Part shown: piece by piece, positions 29,754 to 39,821 of the stretch
Layout: every line of letters begins with the position of its first letter
How positions within the stretch are numbered: the first letter of the stretch is position 1
Source: an uncultured Erysipelotrichaceae bacterium
GTDB lineage: Bacteria; Bacillota_I; Bacilli_A; Erysipelotrichales; Erysipelotrichaceae
Assembly: GCA_945875435.1 (NCBI GenBank)
Contig: CAMCKH010000003.1
Span: 1 to 64,000, forward strand
DNA length: 64,000 nucleotides
Reading direction: 5' to 3'
The notes under the pieces: generated by a model
The model's database searches: none
Seen by the model: the letters and a program-made list of their open reading frames with translations, nothing else
What the model was told of the DNA's origin: nothing
Program-made: the position numbers and the translations under genes

Positions 29754-31625
29754 TTATTCTTTAACCAAAAACATACGAAGTGAATTTAATAAAATTATAA
29801 AAGTGCTTCCTTCGTGTCCTAAAACCGAAATTAAAATATTTGATTGTTTAGTAAAATTTAAAATAAGTAAAATCACAACCACAGATAAAGAAAATACGAT
29901 GTTTTGCATAATAATTTTATCTAACTTGCTAGAAACTTTGAAAATGTGTTTTAACTTACTTAGATCATCATTAATTAAAACAATATCAGATGTTTCGATC
30001 GCAACATCGCTACCATTCCCCATAGATATTCCAATATCAGCACTCGCAAGGGCTATAGAATCATTGACTCCATCCCCTACCATAACAGATAATCCATATT
30101 TTTCTTTTATTTTATTTATATATTCATATTTTTCTTGAGGAAGTACATTGCCATAAAATTCTTTAGCTTTTATTTTTGAAGCTACATAAGAAACGGCACT
30201 TTCATTATCTCCACTAAGCAAAATAGTTTTAATATTTTTTTGATTAAAAAAATCAATAGTCTCTTTGCTTTCAGTTTTTACTTCATCAATTATTGAAATA
30301 ATGCCAATAATTTCATTATTTTTAACTACATAAACAACGCTAGCTCCTACACCAAATTCTAAATTAACTTCATCAATAAAAGGATTATACAATTCTTTAA
30401 AAAAACTAGCTTTTCCTATTTTAAATATATTGTCATCAACTTTAGCTTCAACTCCAACACCTATTGTATTAACCACATCTAATTCAAGATTATTATTAAA
30501 ATCTTGAAAATAATTACAAATAGCTTTTGCGATTGGGTGATTTGATTTACTTTCAATTGCATAAATAATATTTTTTAACTCATTATCAAGCGTTTTAAAT
30601 TTAACTTTATTAACCTTCATTACACCTGTGGTAATTGTACCAGTCTTATCAAAAACAATAGCTTTAATATCTTTAAAAATAGAAATATAAGAACTTCCTT
30701 TAAAAAGCACATTTCTTCTAGCCAGCAACGAAATACTCGCAAGAGTTGCAGGAGTTGCGCTCAAAACTAAAGCACAAGGAGAGGTTGATACTAAAAATAT
30801 TAAAGTTCTATATAAACTATCTTCAAAATTATTATTTAAAATAAAATTAAATAAAACAAAAACTAAAGGTACCAAAATTAAAATAATCTTTACATAAATT
30901 GTTTCAATTTTAGCAATTTTTAATTGAATCTTACTCTTGTTGCTTTGCGACATTTTTACTAATTCAACTATTTTTGCAAAAATAGTTTCCTTACTATTTT
31001 TAATTACTTTAAACTCAAAACTAGAATCTCCATTAATAGTTCCAGCATAAACACTATCCCCTATTTTTTTATCTTTAGGAACACTTTCTCCATTGATGTT
31101 GGCTTCGTTAATTGAAGGGTTTCCGCTCACAATAATTCCATCTAAAGCAATTTGATCACCATTAAGCACTAATAGTATGTCACCAACCACAACACTATCA
31201 ACATCAACTATTTCTATACCACTTGTAGTAATTTTTCTTGCGGTTTTAGGTTGAATATCAAGTAAAGAGCTAATATCTTTTTTACTTTTTTTACTTACAA
31301 ACTCTTCTAAAAAATGAGAAGTTGAAAAAATAAAAATTAAAATCGCAGCTTCATCATAATTATTCATAAAAATAGCTCCTAAAGCTGCTAGAATCATTAA
31401 AATATGTGCATTAGGCATAAATTTTTTATGTTCTAGACTATCGTTTATAGCTTCAAAAACACCTTCCAGTAACACATAATATCCAGACAATATAATCGCA
31501 ACAATTAAAATTAAATGAGGATAAAAATTACTATGATCCATAAACAAATGAATGATGTATAAAAAAATACCTGCTAAATATAATTTAAACGAATATTTCT
31601 CTAATAAACTTCCTTCTAATTCCAT
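29754..31625 (-). CDS. P1B-4-type metal-exporting ATPase
   Basis: This 623-residue heavy-metal P-type ATPase lacks an N-terminal metal-binding domain. It has six or more membrane helices, the actuator loop NGESVPKDKKIGD, the phosphorylation site DKTGT (about 323), the hinge GDGVND, and in the membrane STSPCAL (about 282) and HEGST (about 604). The SPC plus HEGxT pair is the mark of subgroup P1B-4, whose members export cobalt, ferrous iron or zinc, rather than CPC-type copper or zinc pumps. Iron(II) or cobalt detoxification is therefore the best inference. No metal regulator is adjacent. It is next to a thiol/oxidant reductase gene. Confidence 0.88.
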   Translation of the reverse strand: MELEGSLLEKYSFKLYLAGIFLYIIHLFMDHSNFYPHLILIVAIILSGYYVLLEGVFEAINDSLEHKKFMPNAHILMILAALGAIFMNNYDEAAILIFIFSTSHFLEEFVSKKSKKDISSLLDIQPKTARKITTSGIEIVDVDSVVVGDILLVLNGDQIALDGIIVSGNPSINEANINGESVPKDKKIGDSVYAGTINGDSSFEFKVIKNSKETIFAKIVELVKMSQSNKSKIQLKIAKIETIYVKIILILVPLVFVLFNFILNNNFEDSLYRTLIFLVSTSPCALVLSATPATLASISLLARRNVLFKGSSYISIFKDIKAIVFDKTGTITTGVMKVNKVKFKTLDNELKNIIYAIESKSNHPIAKAICNYFQDFNNNLELDVVNTIGVGVEAKVDDNIFKIGKASFFKELYNPFIDEVNLEFGVGASVVYVVKNNEIIGIISIIDEVKTESKETIDFFNQKNIKTILLSGDNESAVSYVASKIKAKEFYGNVLPQEKYEYINKIKEKYGLSVMVGDGVNDSIALASADIGISMGNGSDVAIETSDIVLINDDLSKLKHIFKVSSKLDKIIMQNIVFSLSVVVILLILNFTKQSNILISVLGHEGSTFIILLNSLRMFLVKE

Positions 31626-31661
31626 AAATTCACCTTGTATAATAAAATATTTCTATTTCAT

Positions 31662-32996
31662 TTATTTAAATAACTCATTAAGTGCTTCACTCATAGTAGG
31701 ATGAGAATACAATTGATTTTGAAGCATTTGGTAATCAAGTTTTGCATTAATTGCTAAGGTTATGATATTGATAACTTCATAAGATTCACTGCTAAATAAA
31801 GTTGCTCCTAAAATTTTATTATCGCTATCTACTATAACTTTATAAAAACCAATGTCATTACCTAATATTTTTTCTTTAGGAATCATAGCACAAGGTAACT
31901 TAAATATTTTATAATCAATATTCATTTTTTTAACATCTTTTTCACTAAGACCAACTTTAGATATTGCTGGATCAATAAAAATAGTTGTAGGAAAATATTT
32001 TCTATCTTTTAAACTATATTTTTGTTCTTCAAATAAAAAACTCTTAACTATTCTAAAATCATCTAACGAAATATAAGTAAAATTAGCTCCTCCATTTACA
32101 TCGCCCAAAGCAAAAATATGGCTATGATTTGTTTGTAAAAATTCGTTAACTTCAATCGCATTTTTAGAATTTAATTTTATATTTGCTTTTTCAAGTTTTA
32201 AGTCTTCAATATTAGGTTTTCTACCAGTCGCAATTAAGATATAATCTTGTTTAAATGTAATTTCTGTACTATCAACTTTTGCTATAATAGATGTTTCATT
32301 TTCATTTTCTAAAACTTCATCAATTTTTACATTAGAAATAACTTCAATATTATATTTTAATAATGATTTTTTTATTTCTTCTCTTAAATCATCATCTTCT
32401 TTTTCTAAAAATACCTCATTCGCATCTAAAATAGTAACTTTTGAACCAAACTTAGCATAGGTAAAAGCAAATTCTAAACCAATAAAACCACCACCAATAA
32501 TCGTTAAAGAATCAGGTAAATTTTCTAATTCCATTATGGTTTCACTATTTAAAATTCTATTTCCTAAAACCATCCCTTTAATATTTGGAATAAAACTTGT
32601 AGCACCGGTGTTGATAAAAATTCTTTCTCCTTCAAAAATTTCACCATTCACAATTATATTATTCTCATCGACAAAAGATGCACTTCCTTCAATGATTCTA
32701 ACATTTGGAAGACTTGCTAATTTATTATAATTCGCAAAATTTAATTTTTTAATTAATTCATTTTTTTCAATAATTGATTTTTGATAAAATTCCTGATTAC
32801 TATCAACGTTATGTTTTTTATAACTAGCTTTATGGCTTAATGTTTTTGAAGGAATACATCCTACATTAATGCAAGTACCACCATACATCTTAGCACTTTT
32901 TTCTATCAATAACACTTCTTCATTTTTACTTGCTAAAAAAGCTGCAAGTGTCTTTCCTGCTTTTCCGAAACCAATAATAATATTTTTAACTTTCAT
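31662..32996 (-). CDS. FAD-dependent pyridine nucleotide-disulfide oxidoreductase (RclA/MerA-like)
   Basis: The 444-residue enzyme has an N-terminal FAD site IIIGFGKAGKTLA, the redox disulfide GGTCINVGCIPSKTL (about 40-54), an NAD(P)H site TIIGGGFIGLEFA (about 165), the second FAD motif FALGDVNGG (about 295) and a C-terminal dimer domain with HPTMSEAL. It lacks an N-terminal HMA domain. It belongs with RclA/MerA-type proteins, some of which reduce hypothiocyanous acid or protect against reactive chlorine in oral and gut bacteria; lipoamide dehydrogenase is less likely. It is upstream of the metal ATPase with a 36-bp gap. The start has GAGGAG upstream. Confidence 0.85.
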   Translation of the reverse strand: MKVKNIIIGFGKAGKTLAAFLASKNEEVLLIEKSAKMYGGTCINVGCIPSKTLSHKASYKKHNVDSNQEFYQKSIIEKNELIKKLNFANYNKLASLPNVRIIEGSASFVDENNIIVNGEIFEGERIFINTGATSFIPNIKGMVLGNRILNSETIMELENLPDSLTIIGGGFIGLEFAFTYAKFGSKVTILDANEVFLEKEDDDLREEIKKSLLKYNIEVISNVKIDEVLENENETSIIAKVDSTEITFKQDYILIATGRKPNIEDLKLEKANIKLNSKNAIEVNEFLQTNHSHIFALGDVNGGANFTYISLDDFRIVKSFLFEEQKYSLKDRKYFPTTIFIDPAISKVGLSEKDVKKMNIDYKIFKLPCAMIPKEKILGNDIGFYKVIVDSDNKILGATLFSSESYEVINIITLAINAKLDYQMLQNQLYSHPTMSEALNELFK

Positions 32997-33009
32997 AACA
33001 TCTCCTCTA

Positions 33010-33036
33010 TAAAATAAAAAAGTTCAACTGAACTTT
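33010..33036 (-). terminator. Terminator of the tRNA unit
   Basis: On the minus strand AAAGTTCA / TGAACTTT with a short loop is followed by TTTATTTT. It begins at the CCA end of tRNA-Trp. Confidence 0.75.
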
Positions 33037-33109
33037 GGCAGGGGTGGCAGGAATCGAACCCGCATCTGTGGTTTTGGAGACCATCATACTACCACTGTAC
33101 TACACCCCT
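33036..33109 (-). tRNA. tRNA-Trp (CCA anticodon)
   Basis: A full cloverleaf fits. The acceptor arms AGGGGTG and CACCCCT pair perfectly, the anticodon loop is CTCCAAA, GGTTCGATTCC is the T arm, and CCA is encoded. It lies one base after tRNA-Glu on the same strand, so both are one transcript. Confidence 0.95.
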
Positions 33110-33110
33110 A

Positions 33111-33186
33111 TGGTGACTCGTATGGGGTTCGAACCCATGAATGCCGCCGTGAAAGGGCGGTGTGTTAACCGTTTCACCAACGAGCC
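33111..33186 (-). tRNA. tRNA-Glu (TTC anticodon)
   Basis: The acceptor arms GGCTCGT and ACGAGTC pair with one G-U, the anticodon stem CCGCC / GGCGG encloses CTTTCAC, GGGTTCGAACCC is the T arm, and CCA is encoded. It is the first of a two-tRNA transcript. Confidence 0.95.
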
Positions 33187-33243
33187 GTAATAAAATATTA
33201 CAATATTTGGTTAAATAAATCAATACCTAAATTTTAAATAAAA

Positions 33244-33257
33244 TGAAACCGTTTTAT
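33244..33257 (+). promoter_or_regulatory. Candidate cre upstream of the glycogen operon
   Basis: TGAAACCGTTTTAT fits TGNAANCGNWNNCW at 13 of 14 positions. It is about 23 bp upstream of an extended -10 (TGATATAAT, ending at 33285) that should drive glgC. CcpA could repress or activate from here. Confidence 0.45.
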
Positions 33258-33313
33258 ATACAAAATTTAATATCATTGATATAATTAATATATAAAGAAT
33301 AAGAGGAATTATT

Positions 33314-34468
33314 ATGAAAACAAATAAAATGATAGCTATGATTCTTGCGGGCGGTAGAGGCTCTAGATTATATGATTTAACAAAAAATATTGCTAAACCT
33401 GCTGTGCATTTTGGTGGTAAATATCGAATTATTGATTTCCCACTTTCTAACTGTGCTAATTCTGACATTTCAACAGTTGGAATCTTAGTACAATATGAGT
33501 CTATTTTATTAAACTCATACGCTTCAAGAGATCATCATTGGGGTCTTGATATTAAAGGTGGAGGAGTTTATGTATTACCTCCTAGAGAAAAAGATGCTAC
33601 AGGATTAGGTGTTTATAGGGGAACAGCTGATGCTATAACTCAAAATATTGATTTTTTAGACCAAGAAGATGCAGATTATGTTTTAATTCTTAGTGGCGAT
33701 CATATCTATAAAATGAATTACGATAAAATGCTAAAAGAACATATCAAAAATAATGCAGACGCAACAATTGCGGTATTTGAAGTTCCAATGGATGAAGCTA
33801 GTCGCTTTGGTATCATGAATGTTGATGATAACGATCAAATAATAGAATTTGAAGAAAAACCAAAAAATCCTAAATCAAACCTAGCATCTATGGGTATTTA
33901 TATATTTAGTTACAAAACTTTAAAGAAATATCTAAAAGAAGATGAAAAGAACAACAACTCAGACCATGATTTTGGAAAAGATATTATCCCAGCATATTTA
34001 AATAACGGTTTAAAATTAATGGCTTATCGCTTTGAAGGTTATTGGAAAGATGTTGGAACTATTGATAGTTTATGGGAAGCAAACATGGATCTTTTAAGCG
34101 ATAATAATAAACTAGATTTATTTGATAACGAATGGAAGATTTATACCGAAGATATAGTTTCATTACCACAATTTATTTCAGATGATGCTAAAGTTAAAAA
34201 GAGTTATATAACTCAAGGTTGTGTAGTGTTTGGTAATGTTACAAGTTCAGTTCTATTTACCGATGTAGAGGTTAAACAAGATGCTACTGTTAAAGATAGT
34301 GTTATTATGAACGGTAGTATAGTAGAAGAAAATGCTGTTGTTGAAAGATGTATAGTTGCAGAAAATGTAACAATACCTAGAAACTTTAAAATTATTGCAA
34401 AAGAAAATGAAGGTATTTTACTCGTAACTCAAAAATTAATAAATGAAAGGTTAGGAAACAAAAAATGA
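33314..34468 (+). CDS. glgC: Glucose-1-phosphate adenylyltransferase
   Basis: GlgC makes ADP-glucose for glycogen synthesis. The 384-residue protein has the nucleotidyltransferase start [30 protein letters not shown] (in part), [22 protein letters not shown] and [14 protein letters not shown], with a C-terminal left-handed beta-helix. AGAGGAATT precedes the ATG. It is first of the glgC-D-A-B operon; glgD begins in the last four bases. Promoter and a candidate cre are upstream. Confidence 0.96.
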   Translation: MKTNKMIAMILAGGRGSRLYDLTKNIAKPAVHFGGKYRIIDFPLSNCANSDISTVGILVQYESILLNSYASRDHHWGLDIKGGGVYVLPPREKDATGLGVYRGTADAITQNIDFLDQEDADYVLILSGDHIYKMNYDKMLKEHIKNNADATIAVFEVPMDEASRFGIMNVDDNDQIIEFEEKPKNPKSNLASMGIYIFSYKTLKKYLKEDEKNNNSDHDFGKDIIPAYLNNGLKLMAYRFEGYWKDVGTIDSLWEANMDLLSDNNKLDLFDNEWKIYTEDIVSLPQFISDDAKVKKSYITQGCVVFGNVTSSVLFTDVEVKQDATVKDSVIMNGSIVEENAVVERCIVAENVTIPRNFKIIAKENEGILLVTQKLINERLGNKK

Positions 34469-35574
34469 AAGCACTAGGAATTATCAGTTTTGAAAACAAC
34501 AATTGTTATGTATCTGGAATTACTGATACAAGACCTATAAACTCTGTAAGCTTCTTAGGAAGATATCGTATTATTGACTTTATGATTAGTAATTTTACTA
34601 ATAGTGGTATTTCTAATATTGATGTTTTTATTAAATCAAAACCTCGTTCTGTTATTCAACATATTAATAGAACCAATTATAATATCAACTCAAAAAAAGG
34701 TAATATTTTAATTCTTTACGGTGAACAAGAAATCACAAATAAAATATACAATACAGATATTGCTTCATATAATGCTAATATGCAATTCATAGAAGAGGCT
34801 AATGTTCCTTATGTAGTAATTGGTCCTTCACATTTCATTTATACAATTGATTACAATAAAGTTTTAGAAACTCATCGTGCAAATAATAATGATATTACAT
34901 TGATATATCACAATAGTGAAAATGCTAAAGAAGAATTTATAGGTTGCGACACTATTGAATTTGGCAAGAATCAAAGAGTAAAAAATATTGTTGATAATCA
35001 CGGAAAATATAAAAATCGTGCTATCAGTTTAGAATCTTATATAATGAGTAAGTCGTTATTTATTGATTTATGCAAAAAAGCAAATGAAGTAAGTTCTATT
35101 TTCTGGTTTAAAGATATTATCAAAGACTCATTAGATGAATTAAATGTATATGGTTATCAACATAAAGGTTTCTGTGCTTGCATTAATAGCATAAATGCAT
35201 ACTATAACGCTTCAATGGAGCTTAGAAATTATGAAAATGCTAAAACTTTATTTAATAAAAAATGGCCTATTCACACTATGACAAATGATTCTTGCCCTAC
35301 TCTTTATAAAAACGAAGGTAGTGCAGTGGGATCTATTATAGGTAATGGTTGTATTATCGAAGGACAGGTAATCAACAGTATAATCGGAAGAAATGTGGTA
35401 GTCAAAAAAGGTGCAATAGTTAAAAATTCAATAATTTTACCTAGTGCATTGATTAATAAAAACTGTTATTTAGAAAATGTTATTGTAGATAGATATGCTG
35501 TGGTAACTCATGTAAAACAACTCAAAGGAAGTAAAGAAAACCCTATTTATGTTAAAAGAGGAGATAGGATTTAA
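34465..35574 (+). CDS. glgD: Glucose-1-phosphate adenylyltransferase regulatory subunit
   Basis: The 369-residue paralogue of GlgC pairs with it in Bacillota and raises its activity. It keeps [17 protein letters not shown] but its start reads [14 protein letters not shown] without the GGxGxRL loop, as expected for the non-catalytic Glg[16 protein letters not shown] replaces the SGDH motif. It overlaps glgC by four bases and glgA by one. Confidence 0.93.
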   Translation: MKALGIISFENNNCYVSGITDTRPINSVSFLGRYRIIDFMISNFTNSGISNIDVFIKSKPRSVIQHINRTNYNINSKKGNILILYGEQEITNKIYNTDIASYNANMQFIEEANVPYVVIGPSHFIYTIDYNKVLETHRANNNDITLIYHNSENAKEEFIGCDTIEFGKNQRVKNIVDNHGKYKNRAISLESYIMSKSLFIDLCKKANEVSSIFWFKDIIKDSLDELNVYGYQHKGFCACINSINAYYNASMELRNYENAKTLFNKKWPIHTMTNDSCPTLYKNEGSAVGSIIGNGCIIEGQVINSIIGRNVVVKKGAIVKNSIILPSALINKNCYLENVIVDRYAVVTHVKQLKGSKENPIYVKRGDRI

Positions 35575-37019
35575 TGGTTAAAGACATACTTTTTGTAAGT
35601 TTTGAATCTCTACCTTTTATTAAAACTGGAGGTCTGGCAGATGTGGTTTATGCTCTTCCAAAAGCTATTGATAATAAAAAATTTAAAGTTAAAATAGTTT
35701 TACCTTTATTAAAAAAAATAAAAGATAAGTATATCTATGATTTAAAACCTGCTGGTCATATCTATATAAATACTCACTATATTCATGAAGAAGCTAATAT
35801 TTTATCTTACACCAATGAAGGAATTGAATATCTTTTCATTGAAAACGACACTTTCTTCTATCGTGATGGAGTTTACGGATATGATGATGATGCTGCCAGA
35901 TTTAGTTTCTTTAATCTTGCGATTATTGAAATGATGTTTAATTTAAACTATTTCCCTGATATTATTCATTGCCACGATTACCATAGCGGTGTTTTGGCTG
36001 CACTTTGTAAATTAAGGTTCAATAATGTACCACAAATAAATAAAATTAAACATATATATACTATTCATAACCTAGCCTTCCAAGGAATTTATGATAAAAA
36101 TGTTTTATTTGATTTACTAGGATTTTCTTATCTGGACTATGCAAATGGTTCACTACGTTATAACAACGATACCAATTTTATGAAAATAGCCTTGGAGTTT
36201 TCTGATGTAATAACTACTGTTTCAAATACTTACGCACAAGAAATAAAAACCAAAGAATATGGAGAAGGTTTAGACTCCTTATTAAGAGGTAGAAGCAATG
36301 ATTTGTGTGGTGTAATTAACGGGATAGATACTCTAAGTTTCAATCCAAAAAACGATTCTAACCTGATAACTAACTATGATTTAAGAAATTTTGTTAGTGG
36401 CAAAAAGAAATGTAAAAAAGATCTTCAACAAACACTTGGTTTAAATATTAATCCTGATATTTTTGTATTAGGTATTGTTTCAAGACTTACCAATCAAAAA
36501 GGGATTGATTTAATCTTAAAAGAATTGAAACACATTCTACAAATGGATATTCAACTAGTAGTTTTAGGTACTGGAGAATCAATTTACGAAAATAGTTTTA
36601 AAGAAATGGAATACAACCATAAAGGAAAAGCTGTATATTATTGCGGTTATAATGAAGCTCTGGCACATAAAATATATGCAGGAATAGACATGTTATTAAT
36701 GCCAAGTCAATTTGAGCCTTGCGGCATATCACAATTAATTTCACAAAGATATGGAACATTACCATTAGTTAGAGAAACTGGTGGTTTAAAAGATACAGTT
36801 AATCCTTTCAACAAATATGAAAAAACTGGTGATGGCTTTAGTTTCAACCATTACTCTTCATATAATTTTAAACAAGTATTAGATATTGCTTATAATTTAT
36901 ACTACCAAGACACACAAACTTGGAGAAAATTAATTAAAAACGCAATGAAAAAAGATGTTAGTTTCTCAAGCAGTGCTAGAGATTATGAAAATATTTATAA
37001 TTGGGTGCTAAATAGATGA
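35574..37019 (+). CDS. glgA: Glycogen synthase
   Basis: A 481-residue GT5 enzyme that adds glucose from ADP-glucose to the growing glucan. It has the ADP-glucose loop PFIKTGGLADVVYALP (about 14), IIHCHDYHSG, IYTIHNLAFQG, SRLTNQKGID and MPSQFEPCGISQLISQRYG near the C-terminus. Length is standard. It shares one base with glgD and overlaps glgB by four bases. Confidence 0.96.
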   Translation: MVKDILFVSFESLPFIKTGGLADVVYALPKAIDNKKFKVKIVLPLLKKIKDKYIYDLKPAGHIYINTHYIHEEANILSYTNEGIEYLFIENDTFFYRDGVYGYDDDAARFSFFNLAIIEMMFNLNYFPDIIHCHDYHSGVLAALCKLRFNNVPQINKIKHIYTIHNLAFQGIYDKNVLFDLLGFSYLDYANGSLRYNNDTNFMKIALEFSDVITTVSNTYAQEIKTKEYGEGLDSLLRGRSNDLCGVINGIDTLSFNPKNDSNLITNYDLRNFVSGKKKCKKDLQQTLGLNINPDIFVLGIVSRLTNQKGIDLILKELKHILQMDIQLVVLGTGESIYENSFKEMEYNHKGKAVYYCGYNEALAHKIYAGIDMLLMPSQFEPCGISQLISQRYGTLPLVRETGGLKDTVNPFNKYEKTGDGFSFNHYSSYNFKQVLDIAYNLYYQDTQTWRKLIKNAMKKDVSFSSSARDYENIYNWVLNR

Positions 37020-38833
37020 TTTTAAATAAATATAATGATTTTTATAACGGAAATTGCTATAACGCTTATGAATTATTTGGGTCTTTTAAAAAAGAAAAAG
37101 GGGTTGAATTTATTTTAAATGCCCCTAATGCCTATAAGGTAGAGGTTATTACCTCTTTCAATAACTGGGCTAGTGGATTTATGATGAATAAAATAGATGA
37201 TAGAGGTGTCTGGTATTTTTTCTTAGACAACATTAATCCTATTTATTCCTATAAATATCGTATATTCAAAGATGAATATAACTACCACGATAAAATAGAT
37301 CCATTTGCCTATTATAGCGAACTTAGACCAAGTAACGCTTCCGTAATGTATGATATTGATTTATACAAATTCAGTGATGATGAATTTTTAAAAAATGTAA
37401 ATAATAGCGAAGCTATAAATATTTACGAAATTCATATCAATGGTTTTATGCGACCTGAATGGAAAAAATTTGCTAGTTACCAAGACCTTAAAGAACATTT
37501 AATTCCTTATATTAAAAAAATGGGATTTACCCACATTGAATTAATGCCTCTTTTTGAACATCCTTTTGATGGCTCTTGGGGTTATCAAGTAAGTAGTGCT
37601 TTTGCAGTCACAAGCAGATACGGAACTCCTTATGAACTAATGGATTTTATTAACGAATGTCATTTGAATGATATTAAAGTTATTTTAGATGTTGTATATT
37701 TGCATTTTGTAAAAGATACTTTTTCACTCACAAACTATGATCATAAAGCACTTTTTGAGTATGATGATAATTATAAAATGTTTAGTGAATGGGATACTTA
37801 CTATTTTAACTTAAAAAATCCTACAGTAATGTCTTATCTTATGAGCAGTGCTTTCTTTTTTGCCAAAAAATACCATATAGATGGTTTTAGATTTGATGCG
37901 GTGAGTCATTTTATATTCAATAAAGGAAATAAAAACTTAGGACAAAATGATGAAGGTATTAATTTTATTAAAAGATTAAACTATGCTTTAAAAACTAATT
38001 TCCCTAATCTTTTATTGATAGCAGAAGATTCTAGTGATTTTCCTAAAGTTACTGAAAAAGTTGAATATGGTGGTTTAGGCTTTGATTATAAATGGGACTT
38101 GGGTTGGATGAATGATACTTTAAAATATTATAGTATGGATCATGAATATCGAAAATACCATCATAATCTGATGACTTTTTCAATGGCTTATTTCTATAAC
38201 GAAAAATTTATTCTCCCCTTCTCTCACGATGAGGTTGTTCATTCAAAAAATACCATTATTAATAAAATGTTTGGTAATTATGAAGAGAAATTCGCATTAT
38301 GTAAAAATCTTTTTACCTATATGTTTACTCATCCTGGTAAAAAATTAAATTTTATGGGCAATGAATTTGCTCAATTCAGGGAATTTGATGAACAAAAAGA
38401 ATTAGATTGGTTTATGTTGAAATATCCAAAACATGATACTTTTTTAAGATTTTTCCAAGATTTATCACTTACCTATAAATACTTTAAATCCCTTAACAGC
38501 AACGAATATAGTTATCATAACTTTAAATGGATAATGGTGGATAATAATTCGCAGTCGGTTTTTGCTTACTATCGTGAAAGTGATGAAGATATTATTGTTA
38601 CTGTTTTAAATATGATGCCTATTAGTTATCAAAAATATAAAATTGGTGTTCCAATAATGGGAGAATATGTCGAAATAATCAACAGCGAAAAAGATATCTA
38701 TGGTGGTTGTAATATGTGTAATTTCAATCCAATCTTTGCTAAAAAAGAAGAAAATAAATTACATAATATGGACTACTCGATTGAAATTGATCTTGCGAAT
38801 TTTTCAGGCATAATGTTTAGAGTTAATAAATAA
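37016..38833 (+). CDS. glgB: 1,4-alpha-glucan branching enzyme
   Basis: A 605-residue GH13 enzyme that makes alpha-1,6 branches. It has an N-terminal CBM48 domain (about 10-110), GSWGYQVSSAFAVTSRYG (about 187), the nucleophile region DGFRFDAVSH (about 288), the acid IAEDSS (about 337) and FSHDEVVHSK (about 400). All three catalytic acids are visible. It lacks the extra N1 domain of E. coli GlgB. It ends the glg operon; no glycogen phosphorylase is linked to it here. Confidence 0.95.
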   Translation: MILNKYNDFYNGNCYNAYELFGSFKKEKGVEFILNAPNAYKVEVITSFNNWASGFMMNKIDDRGVWYFFLDNINPIYSYKYRIFKDEYNYHDKIDPFAYYSELRPSNASVMYDIDLYKFSDDEFLKNVNNSEAINIYEIHINGFMRPEWKKFASYQDLKEHLIPYIKKMGFTHIELMPLFEHPFDGSWGYQVSSAFAVTSRYGTPYELMDFINECHLNDIKVILDVVYLHFVKDTFSLTNYDHKALFEYDDNYKMFSEWDTYYFNLKNPTVMSYLMSSAFFFAKKYHIDGFRFDAVSHFIFNKGNKNLGQNDEGINFIKRLNYALKTNFPNLLLIAEDSSDFPKVTEKVEYGGLGFDYKWDLGWMNDTLKYYSMDHEYRKYHHNLMTFSMAYFYNEKFILPFSHDEVVHSKNTIINKMFGNYEEKFALCKNLFTYMFTHPGKKLNFMGNEFAQFREFDEQKELDWFMLKYPKHDTFLRFFQDLSLTYKYFKSLNSNEYSYHNFKWIMVDNNSQSVFAYYRESDEDIIVTVLNMMPISYQKYKIGVPIMGEYVEIINSEKDIYGGCNMCNFNPIFAKKEENKLHNMDYSIEIDLANFSGIMFRVNK

Positions 38834-38858
38834 ATCCTCTTACGAGGATTTATTTATT
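38828..38858. terminator. Bidirectional terminator between glgB and scrK
   Basis: AAATAAATCCTC and GAGGATTTATTT pair around a TTAC loop and are followed by ATTTT. The hairpin spans the glgB stop region and serves both convergent operons. Confidence 0.8.
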
Positions 38859-39821
38859 TTCTAAGTTTATTTTAAAATCTTCAATTTCTTTTAAGTTAGC
38901 CATAGCTCCTAAAGACCCAGCTTTAGTAGTTATATATGCTGCATATAAATTAGAAAACTTTAAAAATTCATTTAATTCTTCATAACTTAAATCGTTAATG
39001 TTTTTATCTGTTTTTAAAATATTATAAAGAAAACTTCCAATAAAACTATCACCAGCACCAGTTGTATCTAAAACATTAACCTTTAATCCATTTTGATAAA
39101 TTTTAAAATCTTTGGTTAAAATATAGGCACCATCCTTACCCATAGTATAGATGAATAGTTTACAGCCCTTATTAAATACAAATTCTTTAGCTTTATCTAT
39201 ATCGCTAGTTCCAGTAATAAATTCTAATTCTTCATCGCTTATTTTTAAAATATCGGCATAATTAATAAATTCCAAAACAGTTTCTTTTAATTTATAAGCA
39301 TTATCCCATAAGGCAAATCTTAAATTAGGATCAAAACTTACGACAATACCTCTTTTAACAGCTTCATTCAATAACTTTAAATGAACTTTTTTCATCGGAC
39401 TTTCAACTAAATCCACACTACAAAAATGAATCATTTTAATATCATCTAAAATGCTAAGATCAACTTCTTCATCTTTTAAAAATAAATCAGCTGCAGTTTT
39501 ACGATAAAATTTAAAATCTCTATTACCATCATTTTTTAGCGAAACAAAAGCTAAAGATGTGTCATATTCATCGCTTAAAATAATTGAATCGGTATCTACA
39601 TTACATTTTTTAAGCTCATCAATAATATGAATTCCAAAGGCATCATTTCCTAATTTAGTTAAAAATTTCGCTTTTCCGCCAAGTTTAGCTACACAACCCG
39701 CAACATTCGCAGGAGCTCCACCCGCAACTTTTTTAAATTCCACCACATCTTTTAATTCACTACCTTTAACATTAGGGATAAAATCAATAAGAGCTTCTCC
39801 GATAACCAATAATTTATTCAT
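38850..39821 (-). CDS. scrK: Fructokinase, PfkB family
   Basis: This 323-residue sugar kinase phosphorylates the fructose released from sucrose-6-phosphate. It has VVEFKKVAGGAPANVAGCVAKLGG (about 28-51) and the catalytic DTTGAGDSFIGSFL (about 247). It is last in the sucrose operon and overlaps scrR by eight bases. Placement with the sucrose hydrolase makes fructose the likely substrate. Confidence 0.9.
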   Translation of the reverse strand: MNKLLVIGEALIDFIPNVKGSELKDVVEFKKVAGGAPANVAGCVAKLGGKAKFLTKLGNDAFGIHIIDELKKCNVDTDSIILSDEYDTSLAFVSLKNDGNRDFKFYRKTAADLFLKDEEVDLSILDDIKMIHFCSVDLVESPMKKVHLKLLNEAVKRGIVVSFDPNLRFALWDNAYKLKETVLEFINYADILKISDEELEFITGTSDIDKAKEFVFNKGCKLFIYTMGKDGAYILTKDFKIYQNGLKVNVLDTTGAGDSFIGSFLYNILKTDKNINDLSYEELNEFLKFSNLYAAYITTKAGSLGAMANLKEIEDFKINLENK

